Shown: piece by piece, positions 26,685 through 34,846 of the stretch
Layout of the letters: each line of letters opens with the position of its first letter
Position numbering within the stretch: the first letter of the stretch is position 1
Assembly: GCA_035910535.1 (NCBI GenBank)
Contig: JAMHXF010000047.1
Location: 1-64,000, forward strand
Source of the DNA: Archangium_A sp035910535
Lineage (GTDB): Bacteria; Myxococcota; Myxococcia; Myxococcales; Myxococcaceae
Length of the DNA: 64,000 nt
Reading direction: 5' to 3'
Translations under genes and position numbers: made by a program
Notes under the pieces: model-generated
The model's input: the letters and a program-made list of their open reading frames with translations, nothing else
The model's database searches: none
What the model was told of the DNA's origin: nothing

Positions 26685-26902
26685 AGTTGAAGTCGCTGGT
26701 GCTCGCGTTGTGCCTCTCTCCCGCAGCTGCCTTTGCAGGCGATTCGTGCGAGGCCGCCTGCGTGGACACCGTGAAGCAGTGTCAGGACGTCTGCAAGAAG
26801 ACGCTCAAGAAGGAAGCGCCCGACAAGGTCAGCTTCTGCCAGTCACAGTGCAAGGAGTTCGAAAGTGAATGCAAAAAAGACTGCAAGTCTGAAGGCAAGT
26901 GA
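26681..26902 (+). CDS. Small exported protein with four CX3C motifs
   Basis: 73 residues. A signal peptide (MKLKSLVLALCLSPAAAFA) precedes a mature 54-residue peptide with eight cysteines at 23, 27, 34, 38, 53, 57, 64 and 68: two blocks, each CX3C-X6-CX3C, linked by 14 residues. This spacing fits an antiparallel helical hairpin stapled by up to four disulfides. No family recognised. It overlaps the upstream stop by four bases and its own 3' end overlaps the start of the Flp-like pilin by 38 bp, so it belongs to this pilus-related operon. Confidence 0.75.
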   Translation: MKLKSLVLALCLSPAAAFAGDSCEAACVDTVKQCQDVCKKTLKKEAPDKVSFCQSQCKEFESECKKDCKSEGK

Positions 26903-27071
26903 GCGTCGCCGTCGCGGCCAGGCGATGATCGAGTACAGCGTCGTCTCCCACTTTCTGTTGGTGGGCGGCGCCGTGACGCTGGGCATGCTCGGCCAGATGT
27001 CGGGCCTCTTCGACAGCCTCACGAAGTTCTACGAGAGCATCTTCTTCGTGCTCACCAGCGGCGCCATCTAG
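26865..27071 (+). CDS. Flp-type (type IVb) pilin-like protein
   Basis: 68 residues. A basic 18-residue leader ends in Gly, followed by QAMIEYSVV: the Gly cleavage site, Glu at +5 and Tyr at +6 are the hallmark of Flp pilins processed by a TadV-type peptidase. A single hydrophobic helix and short tail follow. Only the ATG at 26865 gives a full prepilin leader, so the reading frame genuinely overlaps the CX3C gene. It is the likely major subunit or a minor pilin of the adjacent TadE/TadG module. Confidence 0.75.
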   Translation: MNAKKTASLKASERRRRGQAMIEYSVVSHFLLVGGAVTLGMLGQMSGLFDSLTKFYESIFFVLTSGAI

Positions 27072-27089
27072 CCGCTATACCGCCGGGCC

Positions 27090-27794
27090 ATGGAATCGCC
27101 TGAGAGCGGGCCGAAGCAGCGCCCAGCATGGCTGTATGTGTTGTTGGGTTGTGGTGGTGCGGCGGGCCTGGTGTGCCTCATCGGTGCGCTGGTCCTCGGC
27201 TACTGCGCCAAGTCGGTCAACGACGTGCAGCGTGGTCTCACCGACCCGGCCGAGCGTCAGGCCAACGCCATCAAACAACTGGGCGGGCTGCCCGACGGCT
27301 ACAACGTCATCGCGAGCATGAGCTTCTTCGTCATGAAGACGACGGTGCTCACCGACGCGGCGCCTTTGCCTGACGGCGGCTTCGTCGTCGGCGACGGTCA
27401 TGTGTTCACGTACTTCCACGTGATGGGCAACGAGAACAACAAGGCGGCGCGCGACTTTCTCGTCGGCAAGAACGACGACCCGCGTGCGCTCGCGGCGAGC
27501 GGCATCAACATCGACGTGAACCAGGTTGTGAAGCGCGGCACGTTGACCGTCGACGGTCGCAAGTTCTTCTACGTCGCGTCGCGTGGCCAGGTTGAGAGCG
27601 GCGGCTTCGTGAAAGACGCGTTGATGAACGCGATTCTCTTCGACTGCACCGGTGACGCGCTCTCGATGGGCATGTGGACGCAAGTCGACCCGTCACCCGA
27701 GAAGAACAAAGAAGAGCTCGAACTCGCGGGCACCGTCGCTGACGAAGCCGAGCTGGCGGGCTTCCTCAAGCCGATGAACCCCTGCGGTCGATAG
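27090..27794 (+). CDS. Single-pass membrane protein of unknown function
   Basis: 234 residues. A Pro/Ser-rich N-terminus, one strong helix (about residues 14-38, WLYVLLGCGGAAGLVCLIGA), then a soluble domain with mixed strands and helices and three further Cys. It lies between the Flp-like pilin and an outer-membrane barrel, separated by 18 and 9 bp, suggesting cotranscription. No motif identifies the function. Confidence 0.68.
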   Translation: MESPESGPKQRPAWLYVLLGCGGAAGLVCLIGALVLGYCAKSVNDVQRGLTDPAERQANAIKQLGGLPDGYNVIASMSFFVMKTTVLTDAAPLPDGGFVVGDGHVFTYFHVMGNENNKAARDFLVGKNDDPRALAASGINIDVNQVVKRGTLTVDGRKFFYVASRGQVESGGFVKDALMNAILFDCTGDALSMGMWTQVDPSPEKNKEELELAGTVADEAELAGFLKPMNPCGR

Positions 27795-27803
27795 GCTCGC
27801 GCC

Positions 27804-29480
27804 ATGCTCTACGCTCTGGTGGTGTTGTGCCTCGCCTCGCAGGACGGCGGCGCTGATTCTGCCGACGCGGGGTTCGAGCCCGAGGTCGTCGTGGTCGACG
27901 CCGGGTCGGTCGCCGACGCGCCGTTGCTGGTGGCCGTCGACGCTGGCGTCGAGCTCACGCCGCAGTCACCTGAAGCCGAGCGTCCTGAAGGCAAGCCGGA
28001 GTTCGTGAAGGGCGAGCTCTCGGTGTACCTGGGCAGCGATCGCCTCACGGTGAAGAACACGCGCATCGGCGTGTCGGCCGGCGTCGATCGTTTTCTTCAG
28101 GCTTATTACGTGTTGGTCGAGCCGCTGGTCGACCTGCGGTTCCTTGACGGGCAGCTCGGCATCGGGGTCGGCGTGCCGCTGCGGCTCGAGGTAGTGAACT
28201 TCGAGACCAACCCGATGAGCGGCGCGCCGTTTCTCTTTTCACGCGCGGGGCGCTTGCGCGTTGAAGACTACGACTCGTTTCACGATTTCGGCCGCATTCT
28301 CAAATACGTCACGTACGGGCGGAAAGAAGACAACCTCTACATCAGCGCGGGCCAGCGCTACGCGTCGTCGATTGGTCACGGCGCCATCACGCGCCGCTAT
28401 TCGCCCAACATCGACGTCGACTACCCGCGCGCGTCAGCGCAGGTCGACGCGTACAACGACTACGGCGGCTTCGAGCTGATGACCAACGACCTGCTGGCGT
28501 GGAACCAGCTCGCGGGCATCGCGTTCATCAAGCCGCTCTCGTTCTTCAAGCCCGAGAACCTCATCGCCAGGACGCTGTCGGTCGGCGTGAGCGGCGGCCT
28601 CGACTGGCAGGCGCCGTACGAGCTGGTGGTGATGTCTGGTGAGCGTCAGGTTCGCGACGGGCGACTGTTGGCGACGCAGCGCGCAGCGGGGCTCGTGGGC
28701 TTCGACATCGAGGCCAAAGTCGTGAAGACCGAGAGCATCGATATCAAGCCGTACGTCGACTACTCGTTTCTCGTCGGCGGCGATGGCGGCTTCACGGCTG
28801 GCGTGTTGGGGCGCTTCAACGTCGGTAAGAAAATCGTCAACGCCTTCCGTGTTGTCGCGGAGGTCAGGTTTCTCGGCGATCGCTACATTCCCAGCTACTT
28901 CGACACGTTCTACGAGGTCGATCGCTTCATCTACCGCGACGTGCGGAGCGACCCCGGCATCGCGAACTTCATGCCCAAGCATCGGTACGCGCTCGAGCAT
29001 GGCCTGGGGCAGCGCGCCGGCTACTACTTCGAGGCGAGCTGGGGCATTCGCAACGCCGTCGGCGTGACGCTCGCGCTCGAGGGCACCAGCAATTCACCGG
29101 CGAAGAACTTCGTCGCGCACCTCGAAGTGCCGGTGCTGAGCTTCGTGCAGGTCTTCGGCAGCTACTACCTGCGCGGCGTCGAGTCGTTCACGGAGTTGGG
29201 CGAGTTCGACAAGCAGGGCAACCTCGGCCTCTTCGGCAGCAAGGCCATCGCGTTCGCCGGCGCGCGGCTGCGGCTGCTCCCGTTTCTCTTCATCAACGGG
29301 CGGCTCTACAAGACGTTCCGCGTGAATCAAGAGCTGCAGCGCTACGACAACCAGTTTGGGTTCGTCGTTGATCTCGAGGTCGGCTACGAGTTCCGCAAGT
29401 CCGACCCGCCGCCGCCTCCACGTGACGAAGATCGCGCGCGGGGTCAGGGCTCGGCGCTGGGCTCGAGCGCGATGCGCTGA
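27804..29480 (+). CDS. Outer-membrane beta-barrel protein
   Basis: 558 residues. A hydrophobic N-terminus (MLYALVVLCLASQ) acts as signal peptide, followed by an Asp/Ala-rich spacer, then a long region of alternating hydrophobic/aromatic strands (for example YVLVEPLVDLRFLDGQLGIG) ending in strands VVDLEVGYEF. The C-terminus is followed by a Pro/Arg-rich tail. Likely a porin- or transport-type barrel. It is last in the run that begins with the FHA protein. Its 3' end overlaps the convergent EamA gene by 37 bp. Confidence 0.75.
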   Translation: MLYALVVLCLASQDGGADSADAGFEPEVVVVDAGSVADAPLLVAVDAGVELTPQSPEAERPEGKPEFVKGELSVYLGSDRLTVKNTRIGVSAGVDRFLQAYYVLVEPLVDLRFLDGQLGIGVGVPLRLEVVNFETNPMSGAPFLFSRAGRLRVEDYDSFHDFGRILKYVTYGRKEDNLYISAGQRYASSIGHGAITRRYSPNIDVDYPRASAQVDAYNDYGGFELMTNDLLAWNQLAGIAFIKPLSFFKPENLIARTLSVGVSGGLDWQAPYELVVMSGERQVRDGRLLATQRAAGLVGFDIEAKVVKTESIDIKPYVDYSFLVGGDGGFTAGVLGRFNVGKKIVNAFRVVAEVRFLGDRYIPSYFDTFYEVDRFIYRDVRSDPGIANFMPKHRYALEHGLGQRAGYYFEASWGIRNAVGVTLALEGTSNSPAKNFVAHLEVPVLSFVQVFGSYYLRGVESFTELGEFDKQGNLGLFGSKAIAFAGARLRLLPFLFINGRLYKTFRVNQELQRYDNQFGFVVDLEVGYEFRKSDPPPPPRDEDRARGQGSALGSSAMR

Positions 29481-30268
29481 GTAGGTTCTCTCGCGGCCCA
29501 GATTCCGGCTGCGAGCACGATGGACCCTCCGATGACGGTCCACCTCGTGAAGGGCTCGCCGAGAATCACGATGCCGATGACGGCGGCGGTGAGCGGCTCG
29601 AGGTAGGTGATGACGCCGACCAGCTGCGCGCCGATGGCTCGCAGGCTCAGGTTGAACAACACCGCGCCCAGCAGCCCGTTGATGATCGCTCCGAAGGCGA
29701 CGAAGCGCATCGAGCTGTCGAAGGTGGTGGGCAGCACGTCTCCACCGAAGACGAGCAACAACGTGAGCGCTGAAACCACCGCGTGCAGCGACGACACCGC
29801 GAGCGGTGAGAAGGTTCGACCGGCGCGACGGCTGAAGACGACGAGCGTCGCGTAGAAGACCGCGCTACCCGCGCCCAGCGCTGCGGTGAGGCTCCAGTCA
29901 TTGCCGGGAGACGCGCCGAGCACCGACGCCAGCGCGAGCAGAATGATGGGGCTCGCGAGCAACGCGCGTCGAGAGCGAGGTTCTTTCAAGATGAGCGGAG
30001 CCGCGAAGGCCACCAACGTTGGCGTCAGGTAGTGCGTCAGCACCGCGACGACGGTCGGCCCGCGTGCGATGGCCGAGAAGTAGAGCACCACGTTGCCGGC
30101 GTCGGCGAGCCCGACGATGAACAAGGCCAGCACAGCTCCACGGTCTGCGAAGTCGCGACGACGCAGTACGAACGGCGCGGGGAGCGCCATCACCACCATG
30201 GTGAGAAAGCCGATGACGAGGCCCGACGGGCCGTCACTGCGCGCGTAGAGAGGCCACGTGCCCCACAA
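29444..30268 (-). CDS. EamA/DMT-superfamily permease; N-terminal start unclear
   Basis: About 274 residues with ten predicted helices arranged as two five-helix halves, typical of EamA drug/metabolite transporters. The C-terminal half includes VGVITYLEPLTAAVIGIVIL and the conserved LGEPFT motif. The TTG at 30268 lies inside helix 1; the reading frame continues upstream to 30313 (residues NRATGILFIVIAATLWGTWP), a sequence that fits a normal EamA N-terminus, but the codon there is ATC, not a standard start. Either a rare ATC start is used or the start has been lost. It is divergent from ycaO by only 38 bp. Confidence 0.78.
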   Translation of the reverse strand: MWGTWPLYARSDGPSGLVIGFLTMVVMALPAPFVLRRRDFADRGAVLALFIVGLADAGNVVLYFSAIARGPTVVAVLTHYLTPTLVAFAAPLILKEPRSRRALLASPIILLALASVLGASPGNDWSLTAALGAGSAVFYATLVVFSRRAGRTFSPLAVSSLHAVVSALTLLLVFGGDVLPTTFDSSMRFVAFGAIINGLLGAVLFNLSLRAIGAQLVGVITYLEPLTAAVIGIVILGEPFTRWTVIGGSIVLAAGIWAAREPTQRIALEPSAEP

Positions 30269-30351
30269 CGTGGCCGCGATGACGATGAAGAGAATGCCGG
30301 TCGCGCGATTGATGCGCGGCCACTACCAGAAATCGGGTTAGGCAGCGGAGC

Positions 30352-31308
30352 GTGACGCTCGCAGCGCTTGCTCGACAGTTCGGTGTGACGCGGCTCGCGC
30401 GGCTGACGGGGCTCGATCGCGTTGGCGTGGAGGTCGTCGGCGCTGTTCGGCCGCGAGGGCACGTGTTGCAGGTCTCGCAGGGCAAGGGCCGAACGCTCGC
30501 GGCGGCGCAGTGGAGCGCGCTCGGCGAGGCGATTGAATTGGCCGCGGCGGAGACGCCCGACTCAGCGGCATTTCGATTCGGGTCGGCGCCACGCGCGACG
30601 ACGTGGAACGTCGACGGGCTCTCGATTGCGTGGGTCGCTGGCGTCGATCTGCATTCGAAGAAGCGCGCGTGGGTGCCGGCTGAAGCTGTGTATTGCCCTC
30701 CTGCTGGCCGCGTGTGGTTGGGCCCGTCGATCACGCGCTGGAAGTCGAACGGCCTCGGCGCACACCCGACCAGCCGTGTAGCCGCGGTCGAGCACGCGGT
30801 GCTGGAGTTGGTCGAACGAGACTCGCTCGCGCGCGTGCTGCCCGACGGGTGGACGGAGGCTGTCGCGCGCCGACGTTTCATCGGCGCAGTGCCCGTGGCT
30901 GAGGGCTTCGCGGCGTTCACGTTCGATCTCACGCCGCGTGGCGCGTCGTTGCCGGTGGCGGGCTCGCTGTTGTTCGATCTCGAAGGCGGCGCGGTGCCGT
31001 TGACGGCCGGCTACGCATGTCGTCGCACGTGGCGTGACGCGGCCGAGAGCGCATTTCTCGAGGCGGCACAGTCGCGGCTCACCGAAATTCACGGCGCGAG
31101 AGAAGACGTGCTGCATGGTGAACGTGAGGCCGGCTCTGCGCTCCTCGCGACGCTTCGTCGAGTGCGGCCGCGTGAGGCTCCGAAGACCGTCGCGAAGGGC
31201 GCGCTCGCGAAGCACGTACGCGGTGACGTGGTGATGGTCGAACTGCGTGCGAAGCCATACGTCGTAAAGGCTGTGAGCCAGTCATTGCTGGTCTCGGACC
31301 TGTTGTAG
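30352..31308 (+). CDS. YcaO-domain protein (TfuA-associated cyclodehydratase/thioamidation type)
   Basis: 318 residues. The three ATP-binding helices are recognisable: SALGEAIELAAAE near 55-67, AAVEHAVLELVERDSLARV (the ExxxEDxxR-like motif) near 145-165, and SAFLEAAQSRLTEIHG (AxxEAxQSR) near 230-245. YcaO proteins phosphorylate backbone amides to form azolines or, with TfuA, thioamides; a TfuA gene follows. The N-terminus (GTG start, stop 39 bp upstream in frame) is roughly 20 residues shorter than members I recall. No RiPP precursor or protease is evident beside it. SD is poor. Confidence 0.85.
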   Translation: MTLAALARQFGVTRLARLTGLDRVGVEVVGAVRPRGHVLQVSQGKGRTLAAAQWSALGEAIELAAAETPDSAAFRFGSAPRATTWNVDGLSIAWVAGVDLHSKKRAWVPAEAVYCPPAGRVWLGPSITRWKSNGLGAHPTSRVAAVEHAVLELVERDSLARVLPDGWTEAVARRRFIGAVPVAEGFAAFTFDLTPRGASLPVAGSLLFDLEGGAVPLTAGYACRRTWRDAAESAFLEAAQSRLTEIHGAREDVLHGEREAGSALLATLRRVRPREAPKTVAKGALAKHVRGDVVMVELRAKPYVVKAVSQSLLVSDLL

Positions 31309-31934
31309 GCGCGCGCCGAGGTCGGAGTCGGTGGGCTGTCGTGCGTCGCGGCGGTTGCCGCTCGCCCGGTGGTGCCTGGGTTGAGCCGCATCGACTTCTG
31401 GCGTCGGTGCTGTTGTCGCCCCACAGCGGTCGGAGTCGGTGAGCCGTCGACGCGGCGCAGCTTCTGTCGTCGTGCGTCGCTGCGGGGGCCGGTGACCTGA
31501 CGCTGGCCCGGTGTGGAATGGCATCGACCCTGTGAGACCTGTGGCGCGAGCGCTGTTGTCGCGGCGCAGAGGTCAGTCCGTGAGCCCATCGATGCCGCCG
31601 GAGTTTCTGTCGTCGTGTGTCGCCGCGGTTGCCTGCGTGACCTGCCGCTGCCTGGTGTCGAGTCACAGCGACCCGGTGAAGGACTCTGGGGTCGGTGTTG
31701 TTGTCGCCGCGCCATCGATGCCAGCGCAGCTTCTGTCGTCGTCGTCGCTGCGGTCTCCGGCGTGACTTGGTCGAAGCTCATTGACGATGTGAAGACCGCC
31801 GCCGCTCCGGATCGGTGCGATATCGCCGGGCGACGCGGCACGTCTCGACGCCCGTAGAAACGGCCAGACGCTGCACTGATGAGGCGGGCTGTCGTCGCGG
31901 GCGAGCGCACGATGCGTGTACGGTGCTCTTCGTG
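31309..31934. repeat. Spacer of imperfect ~125-145 bp tandem repeats between ycaO and tfuA
   Basis: This 626-bp segment carries about three and a half diverged copies of one unit. Shared elements include a TTCTGTCGTCGTGCGTCGC-like block (near 31459, 31604 and 31729, deleted in copy 1), a CCATCGATGCC-like block just before it (31586 and 31712, CCGTCGACGCG at 31444), and a TGTTGTCGC block closing each copy (31411, 31554, 31700). Spacings of 142 and 126 bp between copies are not all multiples of three, so a single repeated protein is not encoded. Short open frames exist, one with FLSSCVAAVACVTCRC in 31511-31765, but none has a convincing ribosome binding site. Confidence 0.55.
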
Positions 31935-32888
31935 GTGAAGAACTCCGTCATCGTTTTTCTCGGGCCCACGTTGCAAGTGCGTGAGGCCCAACAACTGCTC
32001 GCCGCCGACTATCGGCCACCAGCACGGCAAGGTGACGTGTTCCGCGCCATCGACGACGCGCCGCGCGCGATTGTGCTGATCGACGGCGTCTTCGAAGCGG
32101 TGCCCTCGGTCTGGCATCACGAGCTCATCGCGGCGCATGCGGCGGGCATTCGCGTGTTCGGCGCGTGCAGCATGGGCGCGCTGCGCGCGGCCGAACTCCC
32201 CGATGTGGTGACTCCGCTGGGAGAAATCGCTGCGCGCTATTGTTCTGGTGATTGGAACGACGACGCGGCGGTCGCCCTCGTGCACGCAGATGAAGCACAG
32301 CAGTTCCGTGCGCTCTCGCTGCCTTGGGTGAACGTGTGGGCGACGGCGCGCGCGGCGAAGTCGGTGCTCGGCACGAAAGAGTCGCGACGCCTCTGTGAAG
32401 TCGCAGCGTCGATTTTCTACCAGGCACGAACCTGGCCTCGACTCTTCGACGCGATGGGCTGGTCAGCGGAGTTGCGCGCACAGGTGAAGGCGCTGAGCGT
32501 CGAGTTGAAGGCCGATGATGCGCGCCTTGCGCTGACTCACGTCGCGAAGCTCCGGCCGATGAAGCGCGCAGTGCGCCCGACGGAGTTCTCGTCGTTCGTT
32601 CGTCGTGCGCGGTTGGCAGAGCAGGGCGTCGAACCCGCCGACGACCACGGCGGCGTGAAGACGCTCCTGCTCGCGCACTTCGCGCAGCTCGGTGGCATTG
32701 AGCCCGACGAAGCCTCAGTAGAGAGGCACCGGCGTCGGCTCTCGGGTCGCTTCGGTGAAGATCAGCTGCGCGTCTGGGCCCGCGCGCTCGCGTTGGAAGA
32801 GCTCGTGCTGATGGCTCCGGAGCGTTTCGTCAGCGACGGGCCTTCACGCCTCGAAGGAGCCGCGTTGACCCGCGCGGCGCGCCGGTAA
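31935..32888 (+). CDS. TfuA-like protein
   Basis: 317 residues from the chosen GTG. Family hallmarks: the N-terminal IVFLGPTL, the LIDGVFEAVPSVWHHEL block near residue 48, and GACSMGALRAAEL near 72-84. TfuA partners with YcaO in thioamide formation (trifolitoxin, McrA-type glycine thioamidation) and is thought to supply or activate sulfur; its C-terminal part is helical. GTG codons at 31923, 31932 and 31935 are all in frame; the last gives the usual N-terminus KNSVIVFLGP. It is separated from ycaO by the repeat spacer. Confidence 0.85.
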   Translation: MKNSVIVFLGPTLQVREAQQLLAADYRPPARQGDVFRAIDDAPRAIVLIDGVFEAVPSVWHHELIAAHAAGIRVFGACSMGALRAAELPDVVTPLGEIAARYCSGDWNDDAAVALVHADEAQQFRALSLPWVNVWATARAAKSVLGTKESRRLCEVAASIFYQARTWPRLFDAMGWSAELRAQVKALSVELKADDARLALTHVAKLRPMKRAVRPTEFSSFVRRARLAEQGVEPADDHGGVKTLLLAHFAQLGGIEPDEASVERHRRRLSGRFGEDQLRVWARALALEELVLMAPERFVSDGPSRLEGAALTRAARR

Positions 32889-32932
32889 CGACACTGCTGC
32901 GCGCGTTCGTCGAGTCGTTATGATCGTCGAGC

Positions 32933-33859
32933 GTGCGAGTCGTCACCTACAACGTTCGTTACTTCGGGCACGGTCTCAAGGGGCTCGCCAGCACGGCGAC
33001 CTCGAAGTCGCGCATCGCCGAGTCCATCGCGGCGCTCGACCCGCTGCCTGAACTCATCGCGCTGCAAGAGGTCGAGAATCGATCACTTCGCGCTGGTGTC
33101 GCGCATCGACATGGGCACCCGGCCGAGACGCAGCTCGACGCTTTTGTTCGCCACCTCACTGCGGTCTTTCATCGCCGCGGTCTGGTGATGCCGTATCGCG
33201 CCTGGTATTTCCCGGCGCACGTGTACGGCATGGGCGAGTTCCGGCTCTACACGACGGGCCTCGCGATGTTGGTGCACGCGCAGAAGCTCCACGTCATCAG
33301 CGACAACGGGCAGACGCCGCACCACATCACGCACGTCGCCAACCCCGGGCTGAAGAAGGTGAAGCAGACGCGCATCGCCGCGCACCTCCACCTCGAAGAC
33401 GTGCATGGGAAGAAGTTCCACCTCTTCAATACGCACCTCTCGTTGCCGACCTTCTGGGCCCGCGAGTTCTGGAGCCAGCCCGCGAAGATGGGTCACGGTG
33501 CCAATCAACTCGCAGAGGCGCGCTCGGTCGCGCAGTACGCGCAGGCCACCGCGGCAGGTGAGCCGTACCTGATCGTCGGTGACTTCAACACCGCGCCGGC
33601 CACGCCCGTGTACCAACAGCTCACGCGCGGAGAAGGGCTCGTGGGCGCGCAAGAGCAGCTCAAGCAGATCGACTTGAAAGACCCGCGCAGCTTCTCGACC
33701 GCCGGGTTCATGCACCTGCGTATGCACCTCGATCACGTCTTCGGTCGCGGCGTTGACTTCACCGAGCTGAATGACACGCGCAGCTTCAGCGATCTCCGCA
33801 ATCGCTTCGCGGGGCTGTCAGATCACGTGCCGATCGTCGCGGGCTTCGAGCCCAACTGA
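32933..33859 (+). CDS. Endonuclease/exonuclease/phosphatase family protein
   Basis: 308 residues with the EEP fold: an Asn in TYNVRYFG at the N-terminus, the metal-binding Glu in IALQEVENR near residue 45, LIVGDFNTAP near 218 (Asp/Asn), and SDHVPIV at the C-terminus (Asp-His). No signal peptide. Substrate may be DNA, a phosphoester or sphingomyelin-like lipid; the family does not say. GTG start. Its 3' end overlaps the convergent metallophosphoesterase by 37 bp. Confidence 0.86.
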   Translation: MRVVTYNVRYFGHGLKGLASTATSKSRIAESIAALDPLPELIALQEVENRSLRAGVAHRHGHPAETQLDAFVRHLTAVFHRRGLVMPYRAWYFPAHVYGMGEFRLYTTGLAMLVHAQKLHVISDNGQTPHHITHVANPGLKKVKQTRIAAHLHLEDVHGKKFHLFNTHLSLPTFWAREFWSQPAKMGHGANQLAEARSVAQYAQATAAGEPYLIVGDFNTAPATPVYQQLTRGEGLVGAQEQLKQIDLKDPRSFSTAGFMHLRMHLDHVFGRGVDFTELNDTRSFSDLRNRFAGLSDHVPIVAGFEPN

Positions 33860-34818
33860 AGCGGCGATCGTCGGTCGAGATCGAAGAGCTCATAGCGCTC
33901 GACGGTGGTGTGAATCATGCCGCCGTCGAGAAAGTAGAGGCGTGCGTCGTCACTGACGCCGCGCGCGTAGTGAACGGCCTCGCCGTCGACGCGCAGTGAA
34001 CGAATCGGGCCGTCTTCAGGTGCGGTATCGCGAACCCATGGCCCCAGCAGTTCGTGACATTTCTTGTCGCGAATGTGACCGATGGCCTGTGGAAACGCCG
34101 AGGGCAGTCGCCGCGGATCGTAGCGACGTCGCAGCGGGCCCTGAAACTGCGGGTCATCGACAGGGAAGGCCGGGCGCTGAAAGAGAATGCCGCGCGCGAC
34201 ACCGCTGTCGGCTGCACCCGGCTGGTGCAGCTTCGTCAGGTCGGCTGCGTTGAGCGCGGTGGCGGCGTCGAGCGCGGTCTGTGGCGCCGCGCCGATGCGC
34301 GCAAAGTCGTCGACGGTGACGCCTGCGTGAACGAGCAGCAGTCCTCTATGTGAATGCGCGAGCACGAGCTGCTTCGACTCGAGTAGCTGCTTCACCACCA
34401 CACGCTGCGCGACGTTGAAGCACGAGAAGTCGCGCGCCAGACACTCCGCGTCGGGCACGCTCGGGTACTTCGCCGCGAAGCGCGCCGCGTCGCCACCGTG
34501 TCGGTAGACCTGCACTGCATCGGCGTGCGCCACTTCGAACTGGGCGTCGGTGGTGAAGGGCGCCAGCTCGCACACGCGCGCGAGGTCGTGATTGCCGGCG
34601 ATCAGCACCACCTGCTCACGCGGGTGCGACGTCAGCCACGACAACAGCCGCAGCGCATCACCTGTGGCCTGCGTGCGTTTTTCAGCGGGGCCCCAATCGA
34701 AGTGGTCGCCCATGGAGATCAGCTGCACGTCGTCGCGCAGCCGCTCATCCACCGTCAGCAGCTCGTTGTGTCGGAGCACCGCAAGCACCGTTTCAAACGG
34801 CGCCTGCGGGTCACCCAT
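33823..34818 (-). CDS. Calcineurin-like metallophosphoesterase
   Basis: 331 residues. Metal-binding motifs appear in order: MGDP at the start (first Asp), ISMGDHFDWG near 35, LIAGNHDLARV near 74, and HSH / VHAGV near 158-168. It resembles symmetrical-phosphatase or ApaH-like enzymes hydrolysing phosphate esters. The frame is open upstream for about nine residues (ALKFSRHVA) without an accepted start codon, so the ATG at 34818 is used; the first strand may be incomplete in this call. Confidence 0.78.
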   Translation of the reverse strand: MGDPQAPFETVLAVLRHNELLTVDERLRDDVQLISMGDHFDWGPAEKRTQATGDALRLLSWLTSHPREQVVLIAGNHDLARVCELAPFTTDAQFEVAHADAVQVYRHGGDAARFAAKYPSVPDAECLARDFSCFNVAQRVVVKQLLESKQLVLAHSHRGLLLVHAGVTVDDFARIGAAPQTALDAATALNAADLTKLHQPGAADSGVARGILFQRPAFPVDDPQFQGPLRRRYDPRRLPSAFPQAIGHIRDKKCHELLGPWVRDTAPEDGPIRSLRVDGEAVHYARGVSDDARLYFLDGGMIHTTVERYELFDLDRRSPLQLGSKPATIGT

Positions 34819-34846
34819 CGCGACGTGGCGACTGAACTTCAGCGCT

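Noticed and set aside
31089..32285. 398-codon minus-strand frame across the ycaO-tfuA spacer
   Set aside because: It overlaps the ends of both ycaO and tfuA and is Arg/Thr/Pro-rich. The repeats are visible in it but shift frame between copies.
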